A stretch of 64,000 nt of DNA from Collinsella phocaeensis (GTDB taxonomy: Bacteria > Actinomycetota > Coriobacteriia > Coriobacteriales > Coriobacteriaceae), in contig NZ_FQLR01000004.1 in NCBI RefSeq assembly GCF_900119895.1, positions 1,302,001 through 1,366,000 of the forward strand. Direction: 5' to 3'. The translations under genes and the position numbers were made by a program. The notes below the pieces were generated by a model. That model did not search any database. It was not told where the DNA came from and worked only from the letters and a program-made list of their open reading frames with translations. Positions within the stretch are counted from its first letter, which is position 1, and every line of letters starts with the position of its first letter. Below are positions 20,383 to 29,280 of the stretch, one piece after another.

Positions 20383-20392
20383 ATCGATTTGA
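20379..20392. promoter_or_regulatory. Palindromic operator candidate overlapping the -35 box
   Basis: TCAAATCGATTTGA is a perfect 14-bp palindrome sharing four bases with the -35 hexamer of the GH25 operon promoter. A dimeric regulator bound here would block or alter polymerase binding. No regulator gene is in the window. Confidence 0.5.
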
Positions 20393-20487
20393 ACTTGAAA
20401 CGAGGAAGCCTGCAATACAGAGGTGCAGCCCCGGCATCGGGCTCGACGATGAGCGGCGCATGACCATGAAAGGGCGAAACTCGGGAT

Positions 20488-22290
20488 CTAGACCCTAGGC
20501 ACCGTTTCCGCCGCCACCGCAACGTGCTTACCGGAACACGCAATCCCCCAGCGCACGCGCGACGACGCGCGCTCCGGCAACGCGCCCGCATCGTAGCGAC
20601 GATCATCGATCTGCCGCAGAGCTTCCTGCGCCAGCCGTTTCAGGTCGCCCTCATCAGCCCCGCGCATATACTTGAGCTCGATGGTGACCAGGGGGCGGCT
20701 ACCCTCGAAGAAAGGCGTCGCCTGGGGCACAAGTTGAATGTCCGGACGGCCGTCTCCCACCTCGCGATTAGAAACAGGGTCGGCAAACCCGCTAATCCCG
20801 AAACAAAGACCCAGGATGAGCATGTGAACGGAACGCTCGGACGTGATGTCGTGATAGCTTGCGGAATCCCTCAAGATGCGCCTCAGCTCTGCGCGCACCG
20901 TCACGGCGTCACAAGAGACCAGCGCTTCGTGAAACGCAGCGAGGCTGTCGCGCCCACCGGCGCCACGTGCGAACCGTTCGACGACCTCGTTTCTGTACAG
21001 CTCGGAAACCTCCGCATTGGGAATGCGCATTCGGCGCTGGATCCGCGTATTGTTGGGTAGCCCCGTATCCTCCGTCGTAAGATAGCCTGCCAGATACAGC
21101 ATGCTCCACAGTGCATCCGAACGCACGCCGATATCAGGAAAGACAACACCAAGATCGAGCGGAGCAAGCAGGGTACCGCTTGACGAGAGAAGGCTGTACA
21201 CCTTAGCGAGCATGGACTCGTCAGCATCGCGCACAAGGTCGGCCAAAACGGAATTGCCCGACGTGTTTCCCCAGTACACATCCGCAATACAGCCGTAGTT
21301 GACGTAGTTGAGCACGCTCCAAGGGTTATACACATCGGCCGCACCGAAACGGTACCCGTCATACCACCGGCGCGCCTCGACCATATACTTTGGATCGTCA
21401 TAGCCCATGTAAGCGATCAGCGCAGCCGTCTCCGTGTCGGTGAAGCCGAAGCGCTCGTCGGAGTCGGTGGAAAGCGGCGTGGACACCACGAGGTTGTTCA
21501 GGTCGGAGAAGATCGACTCCTTGGAGATGCGCTGAACGCCGGTAAGGCACGCGAAGGCCAGCACCTCGCCTCCGTCCTTGAGCGGACCGGTGAGAAGGCG
21601 CTTGAGGAACGTGACGACCTCGCGGTAATACCCGCCGTTAGGACCGGAATAGCCCGCCATGACCGGGGCATCGTACTCGTCGACAAGCAGGACCACCGGG
21701 CGCCCATGGTAGGCGCGAAGCAGGCGGGCGAGGTACAGCAACGACCCCGCATAGTCCGACTCGGATGCCGAGCCTGTGATGATACCCATCACGGCATCCC
21801 AGTCGTACGCTGCCACCGCATCAGACTCTAGCACGTACGCGTGCCGATCGAACTCCGCAGCGAGCACGTCCTTGAGCGCCTCGTATGTCTGCTTCCAGGT
21901 GTCGCCCTTGGCGGTGCGCATGCTGAGGTAGATCACGGGATACGCCGCGAAATGCTCCCGATACGCGCCGCCGCCCATCTCCCAGACCTCCGTGCCCTCG
22001 AACAGGGAGGGATCGGCCACACCAGCGGGGACGGCCTCGAAGAACGCCTTCATCATGGTCATATTGAGCGTCTTGCCGAAGCGCCGCGGGCGGCAGAACA
22101 GCGTCGCCTTGTAGTTCGAGTCGAGCACGTCAGCGATAAGGGCGGTCTTGTCGACCAGCACCGACACCGCGGCGGCAGAGGTGAACCCGTCGTCGCCGAT
22201 GGGCAGCCGTCTGCGCCCCGTGCGGTCCACGATGCGGGCGCCGGGAGCGCGCCATACGCCTTTACTGCATTCATGCAGCTCCACAGACAT
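20488..22290 (-). CDS. AAA-ATPase-like protein with C-terminal PD-(D/E)XK-type domain
   Basis: About 600 residues. The N-terminal half is an AAA-ATPase-like domain: after YVDKT-like VDKTALIADVL comes CRPRRFGKTLNMTMM, the family's P-loop variant, then VVLLVDEYDAPV as Walker B and sensor-like residues. The C-terminal ~120 residues contain PDIQLVPQ and TIELKYMRG, matching the D...(E/Q)xK core of PD-(D/E)XK nuclease folds. These two-domain proteins are common and often multi-copy in gut anaerobes, with no settled function; defence or mobile-element links are speculation. ATG at 22290 is chosen for its AAAGGGG site. It stands alone between the ChW locus and the sialic acid locus. Confidence 0.82.
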   Translation of the reverse strand: MSVELHECSKGVWRAPGARIVDRTGRRRLPIGDDGFTSAAAVSVLVDKTALIADVLDSNYKATLFCRPRRFGKTLNMTMMKAFFEAVPAGVADPSLFEGTEVWEMGGGAYREHFAAYPVIYLSMRTAKGDTWKQTYEALKDVLAAEFDRHAYVLESDAVAAYDWDAVMGIITGSASESDYAGSLLYLARLLRAYHGRPVVLLVDEYDAPVMAGYSGPNGGYYREVVTFLKRLLTGPLKDGGEVLAFACLTGVQRISKESIFSDLNNLVVSTPLSTDSDERFGFTDTETAALIAYMGYDDPKYMVEARRWYDGYRFGAADVYNPWSVLNYVNYGCIADVYWGNTSGNSVLADLVRDADESMLAKVYSLLSSSGTLLAPLDLGVVFPDIGVRSDALWSMLYLAGYLTTEDTGLPNNTRIQRRMRIPNAEVSELYRNEVVERFARGAGGRDSLAAFHEALVSCDAVTVRAELRRILRDSASYHDITSERSVHMLILGLCFGISGFADPVSNREVGDGRPDIQLVPQATPFFEGSRPLVTIELKYMRGADEGDLKRLAQEALRQIDDRRYDAGALPERASSRVRWGIACSGKHVAVAAETVPRV

Positions 22291-22572
22291 ATGCGCACCC
22301 CTTTCTCTCACGTCCATCATGGTACCACGCCGCGTGGCGCGTCAATGCCGCCCGGCTCCATCGGCATCAGGAAAGGCTGCTCGAGCACTAATGGTTTCGC
22401 AGTGTGCTCCGCATCGATTCGTAGATTTCTTCCCGTTCGGTACGATTTCCTCACGTTGCGGATTTTCTTCCCGAGCGAGAAGAAATTGCGGCATCTCGTA
22501 CAAGAAAGCCCCGCCGCGCAGTTCAAAGCGCGACGGGGCAGCAATCATGAGGCTATCGAGAGACGGTAGGCC
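22291..22572. other. Intergenic region with repeats between nanE and the AAA-ATPase gene
   Basis: No convincing gene. It holds the nanE terminator at 22501-22539. It also holds three related direct repeats on the plus strand: GATTTCTTCCCG at 22424, GATTTCCTCACG at 22444 and GATTTTCTTCCCG at 22461. The last continues into a TTTCTTC/GAAGAAA inverted repeat (22464-22485). They sit in the presumed promoter region of the AAA-ATPase gene. Confidence 0.5.
22501..22539 (-). terminator. Rho-independent terminator of the sat-nan operon
   Basis: A 12-bp G+C-rich stem (22508-22519 with 22528-22539, one G-U pair) is followed on the minus strand by TTTCTTG. It stands 34 bp after the nanE stop and marks the end of the sialic acid operon. 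Confidence 0.8.
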
Positions 22573-23259
22573 CTACTTCTCCACCTCGGCCTTGAACCAG
22601 CTGGTGAGGCTCGTGGGGTGGGTGATGGCGGTGCCCACCACGACGGCCCATGCGCCGGCGTCGATGGCCGCACGGGCCTCTTCCGGCGTGTGGACGCGCC
22701 CCTCGCAGATCACGGGGATCTCGGGGAACTCCTCGGTGGCCTGACGCAGGAGCGGCAGGTCCGGACCGTCCGCCATGGTGCAATCGACAGCGGCGACACC
22801 GTGGGAAAGCGTCGTGGACACGATATCGAAGCCCATGTCCACCGCGCGGCGGATGTCCTCGATGGTAGCGCAGTCGGCCATGCAGAGAACGCCCTCCTCC
22901 TTGAGGGGGATCAGCGTGTCCGCGACGGTCTTGCCGTCGGGGCGCGGGCGGTCGGTCGCGTCGAACGCGACGATGTCCGAGCCCGCAGCGACGCAGGCAC
23001 GGGCGTGGCGCAGCGTCGGGGTGATGTACACGCCCTCGTGACCGTCCTTCCACAGACCGATCACGGGAACCTCGACGCGGCTGCGGATGGCGGCGATATC
23101 CGCCAGGCCCTGGCAGCGGATGGCGGCGGCGCCGCCCAGCTCGCAGGCGCGGGCCATCTGGGCCATGGTCTCCGGGCAGCGCAGGGGCTCACCGATGTAG
23201 GACTGCACGCTGACGATCAGCTTGCCCTTCAGGGACTGAATGATGGGGTCAACAGCCAT
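22573..23259 (-). CDS. nanE: N-acetylmannosamine-6-phosphate 2-epimerase
   Basis: A 228-residue TIM-barrel enzyme that turns ManNAc-6-phosphate into GlcNAc-6-phosphate, the third intracellular step of sialic acid use. The start VSVQSYIGEPL, the AAAIRCQG segment and the active-site lysine in VIGLWKDG (Lys71) are typical. The phosphate-binding end shows VICEGRVHTPE and WAVVVGTAITHP. The ATG follows a full AGGAGG site 15 bp after nanK, last in the operon and followed by a strong terminator. Confidence 0.94.
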   Translation of the reverse strand: MAVDPIIQSLKGKLIVSVQSYIGEPLRCPETMAQMARACELGGAAAIRCQGLADIAAIRSRVEVPVIGLWKDGHEGVYITPTLRHARACVAAGSDIVAFDATDRPRPDGKTVADTLIPLKEEGVLCMADCATIEDIRRAVDMGFDIVSTTLSHGVAAVDCTMADGPDLPLLRQATEEFPEIPVICEGRVHTPEEARAAIDAGAWAVVVGTAITHPTSLTSWFKAEVEK

Positions 23260-23274
23260 GGTACCTCCTAGGAA

Positions 23275-24231
23275 TTAGATCTCGACGTATGCGGAGCGGA
23301 CGAAGTTCTCGGCCGCACCGATGAGCGGGGCGTCCCCGCCCAGGTCTCCCCCGATGATCGGGGTCTTGGCAACGGGCGGCATGGCCTGCTCGGCAAAGCC
23401 GGCGCGCATGGCGTCGGACCATGCCGGACCGCATTGGGCGACGGAACCGGAAAGGATCACGCACGAAGGGTCGAGCATGTTGCACATGCTGCCCATCACC
23501 TCGCCGAGCGCTCGGCCCGCGCGCGCCTCGGCCGCGATGGCGGCCGGATCGCCCGCCGCGGCGCGACGGTCGATCTCGGCGCCATGCATAGGCGACCCGT
23601 CCGCGCAGAGCTCGTCTCCGCCCAAGCGGATGTACTCGCGGATGATGCCCGGACCGGCGCCGATCGGCTCCAGATGCGCGGTGGCACCGCACGAGCAGGG
23701 GACGCCCGCGGCAGCCGGACAGCACACGTGGCCGATATGGCCCGCCTCGTCGTGCTCGCCGAGCATGATGCCGCCCCGCTCGACGAAGGCCCCGCCGATG
23801 CCGGTCCCGACGGCGACGACAAGGCAGCTCGCCTTGTCGCGTCCGCCTCCCCAGCGCGCCTCGCCCAGAGCATGGGCGTGCACGTCGTTCAGCACGCAGC
23901 ACGGAAGTCCGACGGCCGCCGTGACCTCGGCGGCCAGATGCGTCCCTCCCCACCCGGGCATGATCTCGTTGGCGTAGGTGATGTCTCCGGTCCTGGGGTC
24001 CACGACGCCGGCGGACGAGATGCCCACGCCCACGGGATGGCGATCGCTGCGCTCGATGGCGTCACGGACCTGTTCGATCACGCGCGCGAGCACGGCGGGG
24101 CCGCCCTGGGCGGCATCGGTGGGGACCTTGACGACGCTCTCGACGGTCGGGGCGGACTCCCCCATCACCACGAGGCCGCAGGCGATCTTGGTGCCGCCGA
24201 TGTCGACGGCGACGATGGTACGGGCATCCAT
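23275..24231 (-). CDS. nanK: ROK-family N-acetylmannosamine kinase
   Basis: A 318-residue sugar kinase with ATP motif VDIGGTKIACG, catalytic region LNDVHAHALGE and VGTGIGGAF. The zinc-binding ROK motif is CSCGATAHLE: the third cysteine of the common CxCGxxGCxE is replaced by His, a known kind of variant. By context, between nanA and nanE, it phosphorylates ManNAc made by NanA; by sequence alone a glucokinase cannot be excluded. Start ATG at 24231 behind GTAGGAGG, 9 bp after the nanA stop. Confidence 0.87.
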   Translation of the reverse strand: MDARTIVAVDIGGTKIACGLVVMGESAPTVESVVKVPTDAAQGGPAVLARVIEQVRDAIERSDRHPVGVGISSAGVVDPRTGDITYANEIMPGWGGTHLAAEVTAAVGLPCCVLNDVHAHALGEARWGGGRDKASCLVVAVGTGIGGAFVERGGIMLGEHDEAGHIGHVCCPAAAGVPCSCGATAHLEPIGAGPGIIREYIRLGGDELCADGSPMHGAEIDRRAAAGDPAAIAAEARAGRALGEVMGSMCNMLDPSCVILSGSVAQCGPAWSDAMRAGFAEQAMPPVAKTPIIGGDLGGDAPLIGAAENFVRSAYVEI

Positions 24232-24240
24232 GACGGCCTC

Positions 24241-25161
24241 CTACAGAAGGCCGTTGTCGACGAGCACCTTGCGGATGGCCTCGACGTTCTCGCCCTCGAG
24301 GGCCTTGACCGGACGCGGCATCGTGGGGCTGTCGAAGACACCCATCAGGTGCATGGCGGTCTTGAACGCGCCGACGCCGCCAGCATAGCCCTGGACGCCA
24401 GAGGTGACGTCCCAGATGTGGCTGATCTCGTTCAGGCGGTCCTGCTCGGCCTTGACAGCCGGCCAGTCTCCGGCCTGCGCGGCCTTCCACATGCGGACGT
24501 ACCCTTCAGGCTCGACGTTGGCGAGGCCCGGGACGGAACCGTCTGCGCCGCCCAGGTAGGCGCCGTCGACGACGACCTCATGACCGGTGAGCAGCGTCAG
24601 CGGATGGCCGAGCTTCTCGTTCTCCTGGACCAGGTAGCGGAAGGACACGTCGTCGCCGGAGGAGTCCTTGACACCGGCGAGCACGCCCTCGGCACCGAGC
24701 TTGGCGAGGAGCTTCCAGGGCAGCTTGGTGTGGACGCACACGGGGATGTCGTAGGCGAAGATGGGGAGGTCGAGCTCGGCATGGAGGATGCGGAAGTGCT
24801 CCTCGACCTCAGCCATGCCGCCCAACGCGTAGAACGGGCAGGTGGCGACGAGGACGTCGGCGCCCAGCTCCTGGGCAACGCGGCCGTGCTCGAGGACGCG
24901 CTCGGTCTCGGTGTCGATGATGCCCACCATCACGGGAACGCGGTGGTCGACGATGCGGACGGCCTCGGAGATGATCTGGCGGCGGCGCTCGTCGGTGGAG
25001 AAGACGACCTCGCCGGAGGAGCCGAGGAAGAACAGGCCGTCGACGCCGGCGTCGATCATGCGGTTGATGCTGCGCTCGAACGAGACGACGTCGAGCTGGT
25101 GGTCGGGGGTGTCGGGGACGACGACGGGCGGATAGACACCGGTGAACGCGGGCTTCGTCAT
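24241..25161 (-). CDS. nanA: N-acetylneuraminate lyase
   Basis: A 306-residue NAL/DHDPS aldolase that splits sialic acid into ManNAc and pyruvate. Key residues fall at the positions I recall for E. coli NanA rather than DHDPS: Tyr137 (FAYDIP) and the Schiff-base Lys165 (AGVKDSSG), with the pyruvate loop GSSGE at 47-51. The ATG at 25161 follows GGAG at proper spacing; an in-frame upstream extension to 25212 lacks a ribosome site. It is separated from the transporter genes by 144 bp holding a hairpin and a palindrome, so its expression may be tuned apart from transport. Confidence 0.87.
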   Translation of the reverse strand: MTKPAFTGVYPPVVVPDTPDHQLDVVSFERSINRMIDAGVDGLFFLGSSGEVVFSTDERRRQIISEAVRIVDHRVPVMVGIIDTETERVLEHGRVAQELGADVLVATCPFYALGGMAEVEEHFRILHAELDLPIFAYDIPVCVHTKLPWKLLAKLGAEGVLAGVKDSSGDDVSFRYLVQENEKLGHPLTLLTGHEVVVDGAYLGGADGSVPGLANVEPEGYVRMWKAAQAGDWPAVKAEQDRLNEISHIWDVTSGVQGYAGGVGAFKTAMHLMGVFDSPTMPRPVKALEGENVEAIRKVLVDNGLL

Positions 25162-25230
25162 GGGAAGGCTCCAATCTGTTTCAAGGCGGGCGCTGGGCTG
25201 GCGCCCGGACAACTTGGCGCGTACATACTA

Positions 25231-25245
25231 CTACGTACTACGTAG
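25231..25245. promoter_or_regulatory. Inverted repeat between satD and nanA
   Basis: CTACGTACTACGTAG has perfect 7-bp arms around a single central base. It lies 70 bp upstream of nanA and just downstream of the satD hairpin. It may be an operator or part of a larger stem with the flanking GGCGCG/CGCGCC. Confidence 0.4.
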
Positions 25246-25260
25246 CGCGCCTGGTAAGAA

Positions 25261-25291
25261 GGCGCGCCCGACGGATGCGGTCGGGCGCGCC
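25261..25291 (-). terminator. Hairpin between satD and nanA
   Basis: Perfect 12-bp arms GGCGCGCCCGAC (25261-25272) and its complement (25280-25291), 15 bp after the satD stop, followed on the minus strand by TTCTTACC. It may be a partial terminator that lowers nanAKE transcription relative to the transporter. Confidence 0.6.
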
Positions 25292-25305
25292 GGCTCGTGC
25301 TGGCG

Positions 25306-26130
25306 TTACTGTCCGAGCTTCGGATGAAGCAGCGACGGGGCGGCGCCGAGCAGCATCTTGGTGTAGGGGTCCTGCGGGTTCTCGAAGACCTGCTTCGCCG
25401 GGCCCTCCTCCATGATCTGGCCATGGTTCATGACCACGATCTTGTCGGAGATGTAGCGGACCGTCTGGATGTCATGGCTGATGAACATCATGGACAGGCC
25501 GAGGTCCTTCTTGAGGTCGGTGAGCAGGTTCAGGATCTGCGCGCGGACCGAGACGTCCAGCGCGGAGGTGGGCTCGTCGGCGATGATCGCGCTGGGGTTC
25601 AGCGACATGGCGCGTGCGATGGCGACGCGCTGGCGCTGGCCGCCGGAGAGCTGTCCGGGCAGGGCGCGCAGAGCGCTCTTGGGAAGGCCCACGAGGCCGA
25701 TCAGCTCGTTGATCCGCTTCTCCTGCTCCTTGGGGCTGCCCACCTTGTGGACGAGCAGCGGGTCGAGGAGCTGGTCGTGGACGATCATGCGCGGGTTGAG
25801 CGCGGTTGCGGGGTCCTGGAACACGACGGACACGACGCGGCCCATCTGCTTGCGCAGGTCGGCGGTGCGCTTGGTGACGTCCTGCCCCTTGAAATAGACC
25901 TTGCCGGACGTCGGGCTCTGCAGGCCGCACATGACGTTGGCCGTGGTCGACTTGCCGCAGCCGGACTCGCCGACGATGCCGATGGTCTCGCCGGGCATCA
26001 ACTTGATCGTGACGTGGTTGACCGCGTGCACCAGGTTGGGGTGCAGAAGCGAGCCGGTGCGCGTCTTGAACGTGACGGAGATGTCATCGAGGAAGATGAT
26101 GGGCTCCTTCTCGGCAGATGCGTTGCTCAT
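25306..26130 (-). CDS. satD: ABC transporter ATP-binding protein (Dpp/Opp type, SatD-like)
   Basis: A 274-residue ATPase of the oligopeptide/sialic acid class. Walker [11 protein letters not shown], signature [15 protein letters not shown], Walker B AIIADEPTSALD and the H-loop region FISHD are intact. The C-terminal OppF-like extension (EEGPAKQVFENPQDPYTKMLL) is present. It pairs with the ATPase half of the upstream permease-ATPase fusion to form the nucleotide-binding heterodimer. The ATG directly follows the satC stop, with its ribosome site inside the end of satC. The symbol is given by analogy to the Haemophilus sat system and the adjacent nan genes. Confidence 0.9.
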   Translation of the reverse strand: MSNASAEKEPIIFLDDISVTFKTRTGSLLHPNLVHAVNHVTIKLMPGETIGIVGESGCGKSTTANVMCGLQSPTSGKVYFKGQDVTKRTADLRKQMGRVVSVVFQDPATALNPRMIVHDQLLDPLLVHKVGSPKEQEKRINELIGLVGLPKSALRALPGQLSGGQRQRVAIARAMSLNPSAIIADEPTSALDVSVRAQILNLLTDLKKDLGLSMMFISHDIQTVRYISDKIVVMNHGQIMEEGPAKQVFENPQDPYTKMLLGAAPSLLHPKLGQ

Positions 26131-28182
26131 CTAGTTCACCTCCGTGGCGGTAGCGGTCTTGACGGTCTCGAGGTACGGCGTGAGGCCGTTGGCCTTGAGG
26201 TAGTCGTCGGGGAGCTCGGAGAAGCGATGGTACTTGCCGGGCACCGACTTGATGACGGGATGCACGTCCAGGCCGAGCGTGGGATGGCTCGAGCGCGGGG
26301 CGAAGCGGTCGCCCTTCGGGAAGTCCTCGGGCGAGGGCACGGAACCCGGGACCTGGTGCAGGCGGGTGCCGTCCTTGGCGCCCTCCTCGATGGAGAGGAC
26401 GGAGCCGAGCAGGCCGCGCGTGTACTCGTGGATCGGGTTGGTGAGGAGCTCGACCGTGGGGGCCTGCTCGATGACCTGGCCGGCGTACATGACGGTGATC
26501 TCGGAGCCGACCTCGGCGACGAGGGCCAGGTCATGGGACACGAAGATCATGGCGAAGCCAAGCTGGGCCTGAAGGTCGTTCAGAAGCTTGATGACCTGCT
26601 TCTGGACGGTCACGTCGAGCGCGGTGGTGGGCTCGTCGCAGATGATGAGCTTCGGGTCGCGGGTGAGCGCCATGGCGATGAGGACGCGCTGGCGCTGGCC
26701 GCCGGACAGCTCATGCGGGTAGCTCTCGAGGGTGCGCTTCGGATCGAGGCCGACCAGCTCGAGGAGCTCCTCGGCGCTACGGGTGCCGCCGCGGCTCGTG
26801 AGCTGCTTCATCTGGCTGGAGATGAGCATGGAGGGGTTGAGCGAGGACAGGGCGTCCTGGTAGACCATCGCGATCTCGTGGCCGAGCAGCTGACGGTGCT
26901 CGTCTTTGGTGAGCTTCAGCAGGTCCTTGCCGTCGAACAGCACCTCGCCGCAGATCTTCTCGCCGGGGTCGGTGAGGCCCATGATGACCTTGGTGGTGAT
27001 GGACTTGCCGCAGCCGGACTCGCCGACGAGCGCCATGCACTGGCCCGGACGGACCTCGAAGGAGACGCCGTCGACGACCTTGACGTCGCCGTGGCTCTCG
27101 AAGCTGATGGAGAGGTCCTTGACCTGCAGCAGCGGGGGCACGGTCAGGTCGGGGACATGGCGGTCGGTGCGCTTGAGCTCGACCTCGCGCAGGGCGGCCA
27201 GGCGACGGTTGAGGGACTCAGCCTGCTGCTCGTAAGCGAGAACCGGGTTGTTGACGAGGATGTCGTCGGCGCGGTTGGACTCGGCGTCGTTGGACTTGAC
27301 CGGGGCGCCGGGCTTGGCCGCCATGGCGTCGGTGAGGCCCTCGGAGAGGATGTTCAGCGCAAGGCAGGTCACCATGATGGCGATGCCCGGGAACAGCGCC
27401 TGCCACCAACGGCCGGCGAGCACGCCGCCGCGCGCGTCGGCGAGGATGTTGCCCCACGTCGCGGTGGGCTCGGTGATGCCGGCGCCGATGAAGGTGAGGG
27501 ACGCCTCGAAGATGATGGCGTCGGCCACGAGGGTGACGGTGAACACCATGATCGGCGCGATGCAGTTGCGCAGAACGTGCTTGATGAGGATCCACGGCGC
27601 CTGGGCACCGGACACGATGACCGCGCGGACGTAGTCCTCACCGTACTCGGACACGATGTTCGCGCGCACGATACGGGCGATCTGAGGCGTGTACATGAAG
27701 CCGATGGAGAAGATGATCGCGGGTACGGAGTTGCCGAGAATCAGCACCAGGACGGCGGCGAGCGCGATGCCGGGCACCGACATGATGATGTCGAGGACGC
27801 GCATGATGACCTCGGACACGCCCTTGCGCGCGACCGCGGCGATGGCGCCGACGATGGAGCCGCACACGAGCGCGAACAGGGTCGCGCCGAAACCGATGAT
27901 CAGGGAGTAGCGTCCGCCGTACAGCATGCGGGACAGGATGTCGCGACCCTTGTCGTCGGTACCGAACAGGAAGCCGTCGCCGGGAGCCTGGCGGGCGGTG
28001 AAGATCTCGAGCGGGTTATGCGGGGCGATCAGCGGGGCCAGGATGGCCGTGAGCGCGACGAGCACGAGCAGGATCAAAGAGATCTTGCTGCTGAGCTTCA
28101 TGTTCTTGAAGCCGCCGAACTTCAACCCCTTGGAGGCCGCCTCCTCGAGCTTGGCGGTCTGCTCTTCACGAATCTTGGTCAT
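26131..28182 (-). CDS. satC: Fused ABC permease and ATP-binding protein (SatC-like)
   Basis: A 683-residue two-domain protein. Residues ~30-300 form a DppC-like permease: six membrane spans, the [20 protein letters not shown]-terminal motif, and the EAA-like ATPase-contact loop in [14 protein letters not shown]. After a linker (~305-345), residues ~350-600 are a DppD-like ATPase with Walker [11 protein letters not shown], signature [15 protein letters not shown] and Walker [13 protein letters not shown], then an Opp-type tail. Such permease-ATPase fusions occur in SatABCD-type sialic acid transporters and in some actinobacterial peptide systems. The reading frame is continuous through the linker, so it is a real fusion. 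Confidence 0.9.
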   Translation of the reverse strand: MTKIREEQTAKLEEAASKGLKFGGFKNMKLSSKISLILLVLVALTAILAPLIAPHNPLEIFTARQAPGDGFLFGTDDKGRDILSRMLYGGRYSLIIGFGATLFALVCGSIVGAIAAVARKGVSEVIMRVLDIIMSVPGIALAAVLVLILGNSVPAIIFSIGFMYTPQIARIVRANIVSEYGEDYVRAVIVSGAQAPWILIKHVLRNCIAPIMVFTVTLVADAIIFEASLTFIGAGITEPTATWGNILADARGGVLAGRWWQALFPGIAIMVTCLALNILSEGLTDAMAAKPGAPVKSNDAESNRADDILVNNPVLAYEQQAESLNRRLAALREVELKRTDRHVPDLTVPPLLQVKDLSISFESHGDVKVVDGVSFEVRPGQCMALVGESGCGKSITTKVIMGLTDPGEKICGEVLFDGKDLLKLTKDEHRQLLGHEIAMVYQDALSSLNPSMLISSQMKQLTSRGGTRSAEELLELVGLDPKRTLESYPHELSGGQRQRVLIAMALTRDPKLIICDEPTTALDVTVQKQVIKLLNDLQAQLGFAMIFVSHDLALVAEVGSEITVMYAGQVIEQAPTVELLTNPIHEYTRGLLGSVLSIEEGAKDGTRLHQVPGSVPSPEDFPKGDRFAPRSSHPTLGLDVHPVIKSVPGKYHRFSELPDDYLKANGLTPYLETVKTATATEVN

Positions 28183-28185
28183 GGC

Positions 28186-29145
28186 CTACACCGTCCTAAT
28201 GCGCGGGTTGATGAGCAGGTACAGCATGTCAACCACGATGTTGATGATGACGAAGGCGAGGGCCACGACGATGACGACGCCCTGGACGAGCATGGTCTCG
28301 CCGCCGGTGATGCCGGCGAGGATGGCCGTGCCCATGCCGGGCAGGTTGAAGATGACCTCGATGACGACGGCGCCGCCCATGAGGTAACCGATCTTCAGGC
28401 CGAGCGTGGTGACGGGGGTGATCAGCGCGTTGCGCAGCACGTTGCGCGCGATGACGACGAACTCGGGGAGGCCGCCGCCGCGGGCGGTGCGCACGTAGTC
28501 CTTGTCGAGCTCCTCGACCATGGCCGTGCGCACGATACGGGTCATCTGGCCGGTGAGCGGGAACGCGAGGGCGACCGCGGGCATGAGCATGCGGGCGAGG
28601 TAGCCGCCGGGGTTAGCGAAGAAGCTGGGCAGCGGGCCGGAAGCCGGCAGCACGTGCATATACGAGGAGAAGAGAAGGATGAGCAGGACGGCGAACCAGA
28701 AGGACGGCGTCGCGATGCCCGCGATGGAGAACACGCGGATCAGCTGGTCGGGCCACTTGTCGCGGTAAAGCGCGGCGATGACGCCGAGCACGAACGAGAC
28801 GACGGCACCGATTATGAGGCCGATGAACGTGAGCTGCATCGTGACCGGAAGCGCGGTGGCGATGCGGTCGACGACGGGCGTGCGACCGGCGCCGTAGGTG
28901 CCGAGGTCGCCGTGGAGCAGACCGCCGATGTAGTTGACGTACCGCTCGGGAAGCGGGTCGTTCAGGCCCTGCTCCTCCATGTACTGCTCGATTGCCTCCG
29001 GCGAGGCGCCCTCGCCCAGCGCGTTGCGCGCAGGGATGCTCGGGTCGGTGAAGGACATCAACCCGAAGACGAGCAGCGTGACGCCGAGCGCCATGATGGG
29101 CAGCGCGATAAGACGTCGGCCGATGAGGCGCAAAAGATTGTTCAC
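28186..29145 (-). CDS. satB: ABC transporter permease (DppB/SatB-like)
   Basis: A 319-residue inner-membrane permease with the N-terminal LRLIGRRLIALPIMALGVTL span, six predicted spans in all, and the EAA loop in ARGGGLPEFVVIARNVLRNA. It partners with the permease half of SatC to form the translocation pore. A GTG at 29145 behind AGAGGGGAAG is the likely start, because upstream in-frame sequence to 29235 lacks both a ribosome site and similarity. It overlaps nothing and is followed 3 bp later by satC. Substrate is assigned from the neighbouring nan genes only. Confidence 0.88.
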   Translation of the reverse strand: MNNLLRLIGRRLIALPIMALGVTLLVFGLMSFTDPSIPARNALGEGASPEAIEQYMEEQGLNDPLPERYVNYIGGLLHGDLGTYGAGRTPVVDRIATALPVTMQLTFIGLIIGAVVSFVLGVIAALYRDKWPDQLIRVFSIAGIATPSFWFAVLLILLFSSYMHVLPASGPLPSFFANPGGYLARMLMPAVALAFPLTGQMTRIVRTAMVEELDKDYVRTARGGGLPEFVVIARNVLRNALITPVTTLGLKIGYLMGGAVVIEVIFNLPGMGTAILAGITGGETMLVQGVVIVVALAFVIINIVVDMLYLLINPRIRTV

Positions 29146-29280
29146 TTCTTCCCCTCTCTCTCTTCTTATAGGACGCATCGAGACGGTGAGTGGGGGGCCC
29201 AGGTAGACCGAGTCACCCGAGCCCCCCACGCTCACACATCTCAGCTCACGCGGGCGCGTGGGCTCGTTGAGGCACCGATG

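Noticed and set aside
22342-22548. A possible 68-residue minus-strand gene upstream of the AAA-ATPase gene
   Set aside because: It runs through the nanE terminator and the direct repeats and has no ribosome site; the repeats explain its apparent internal similarity.
26131-28182. satC fusion as a frameshift or assembly artefact
   Set aside because: Both domains are complete and joined by a plausible ~40-residue linker in one frame; the same architecture occurs in Sat-type transporters.
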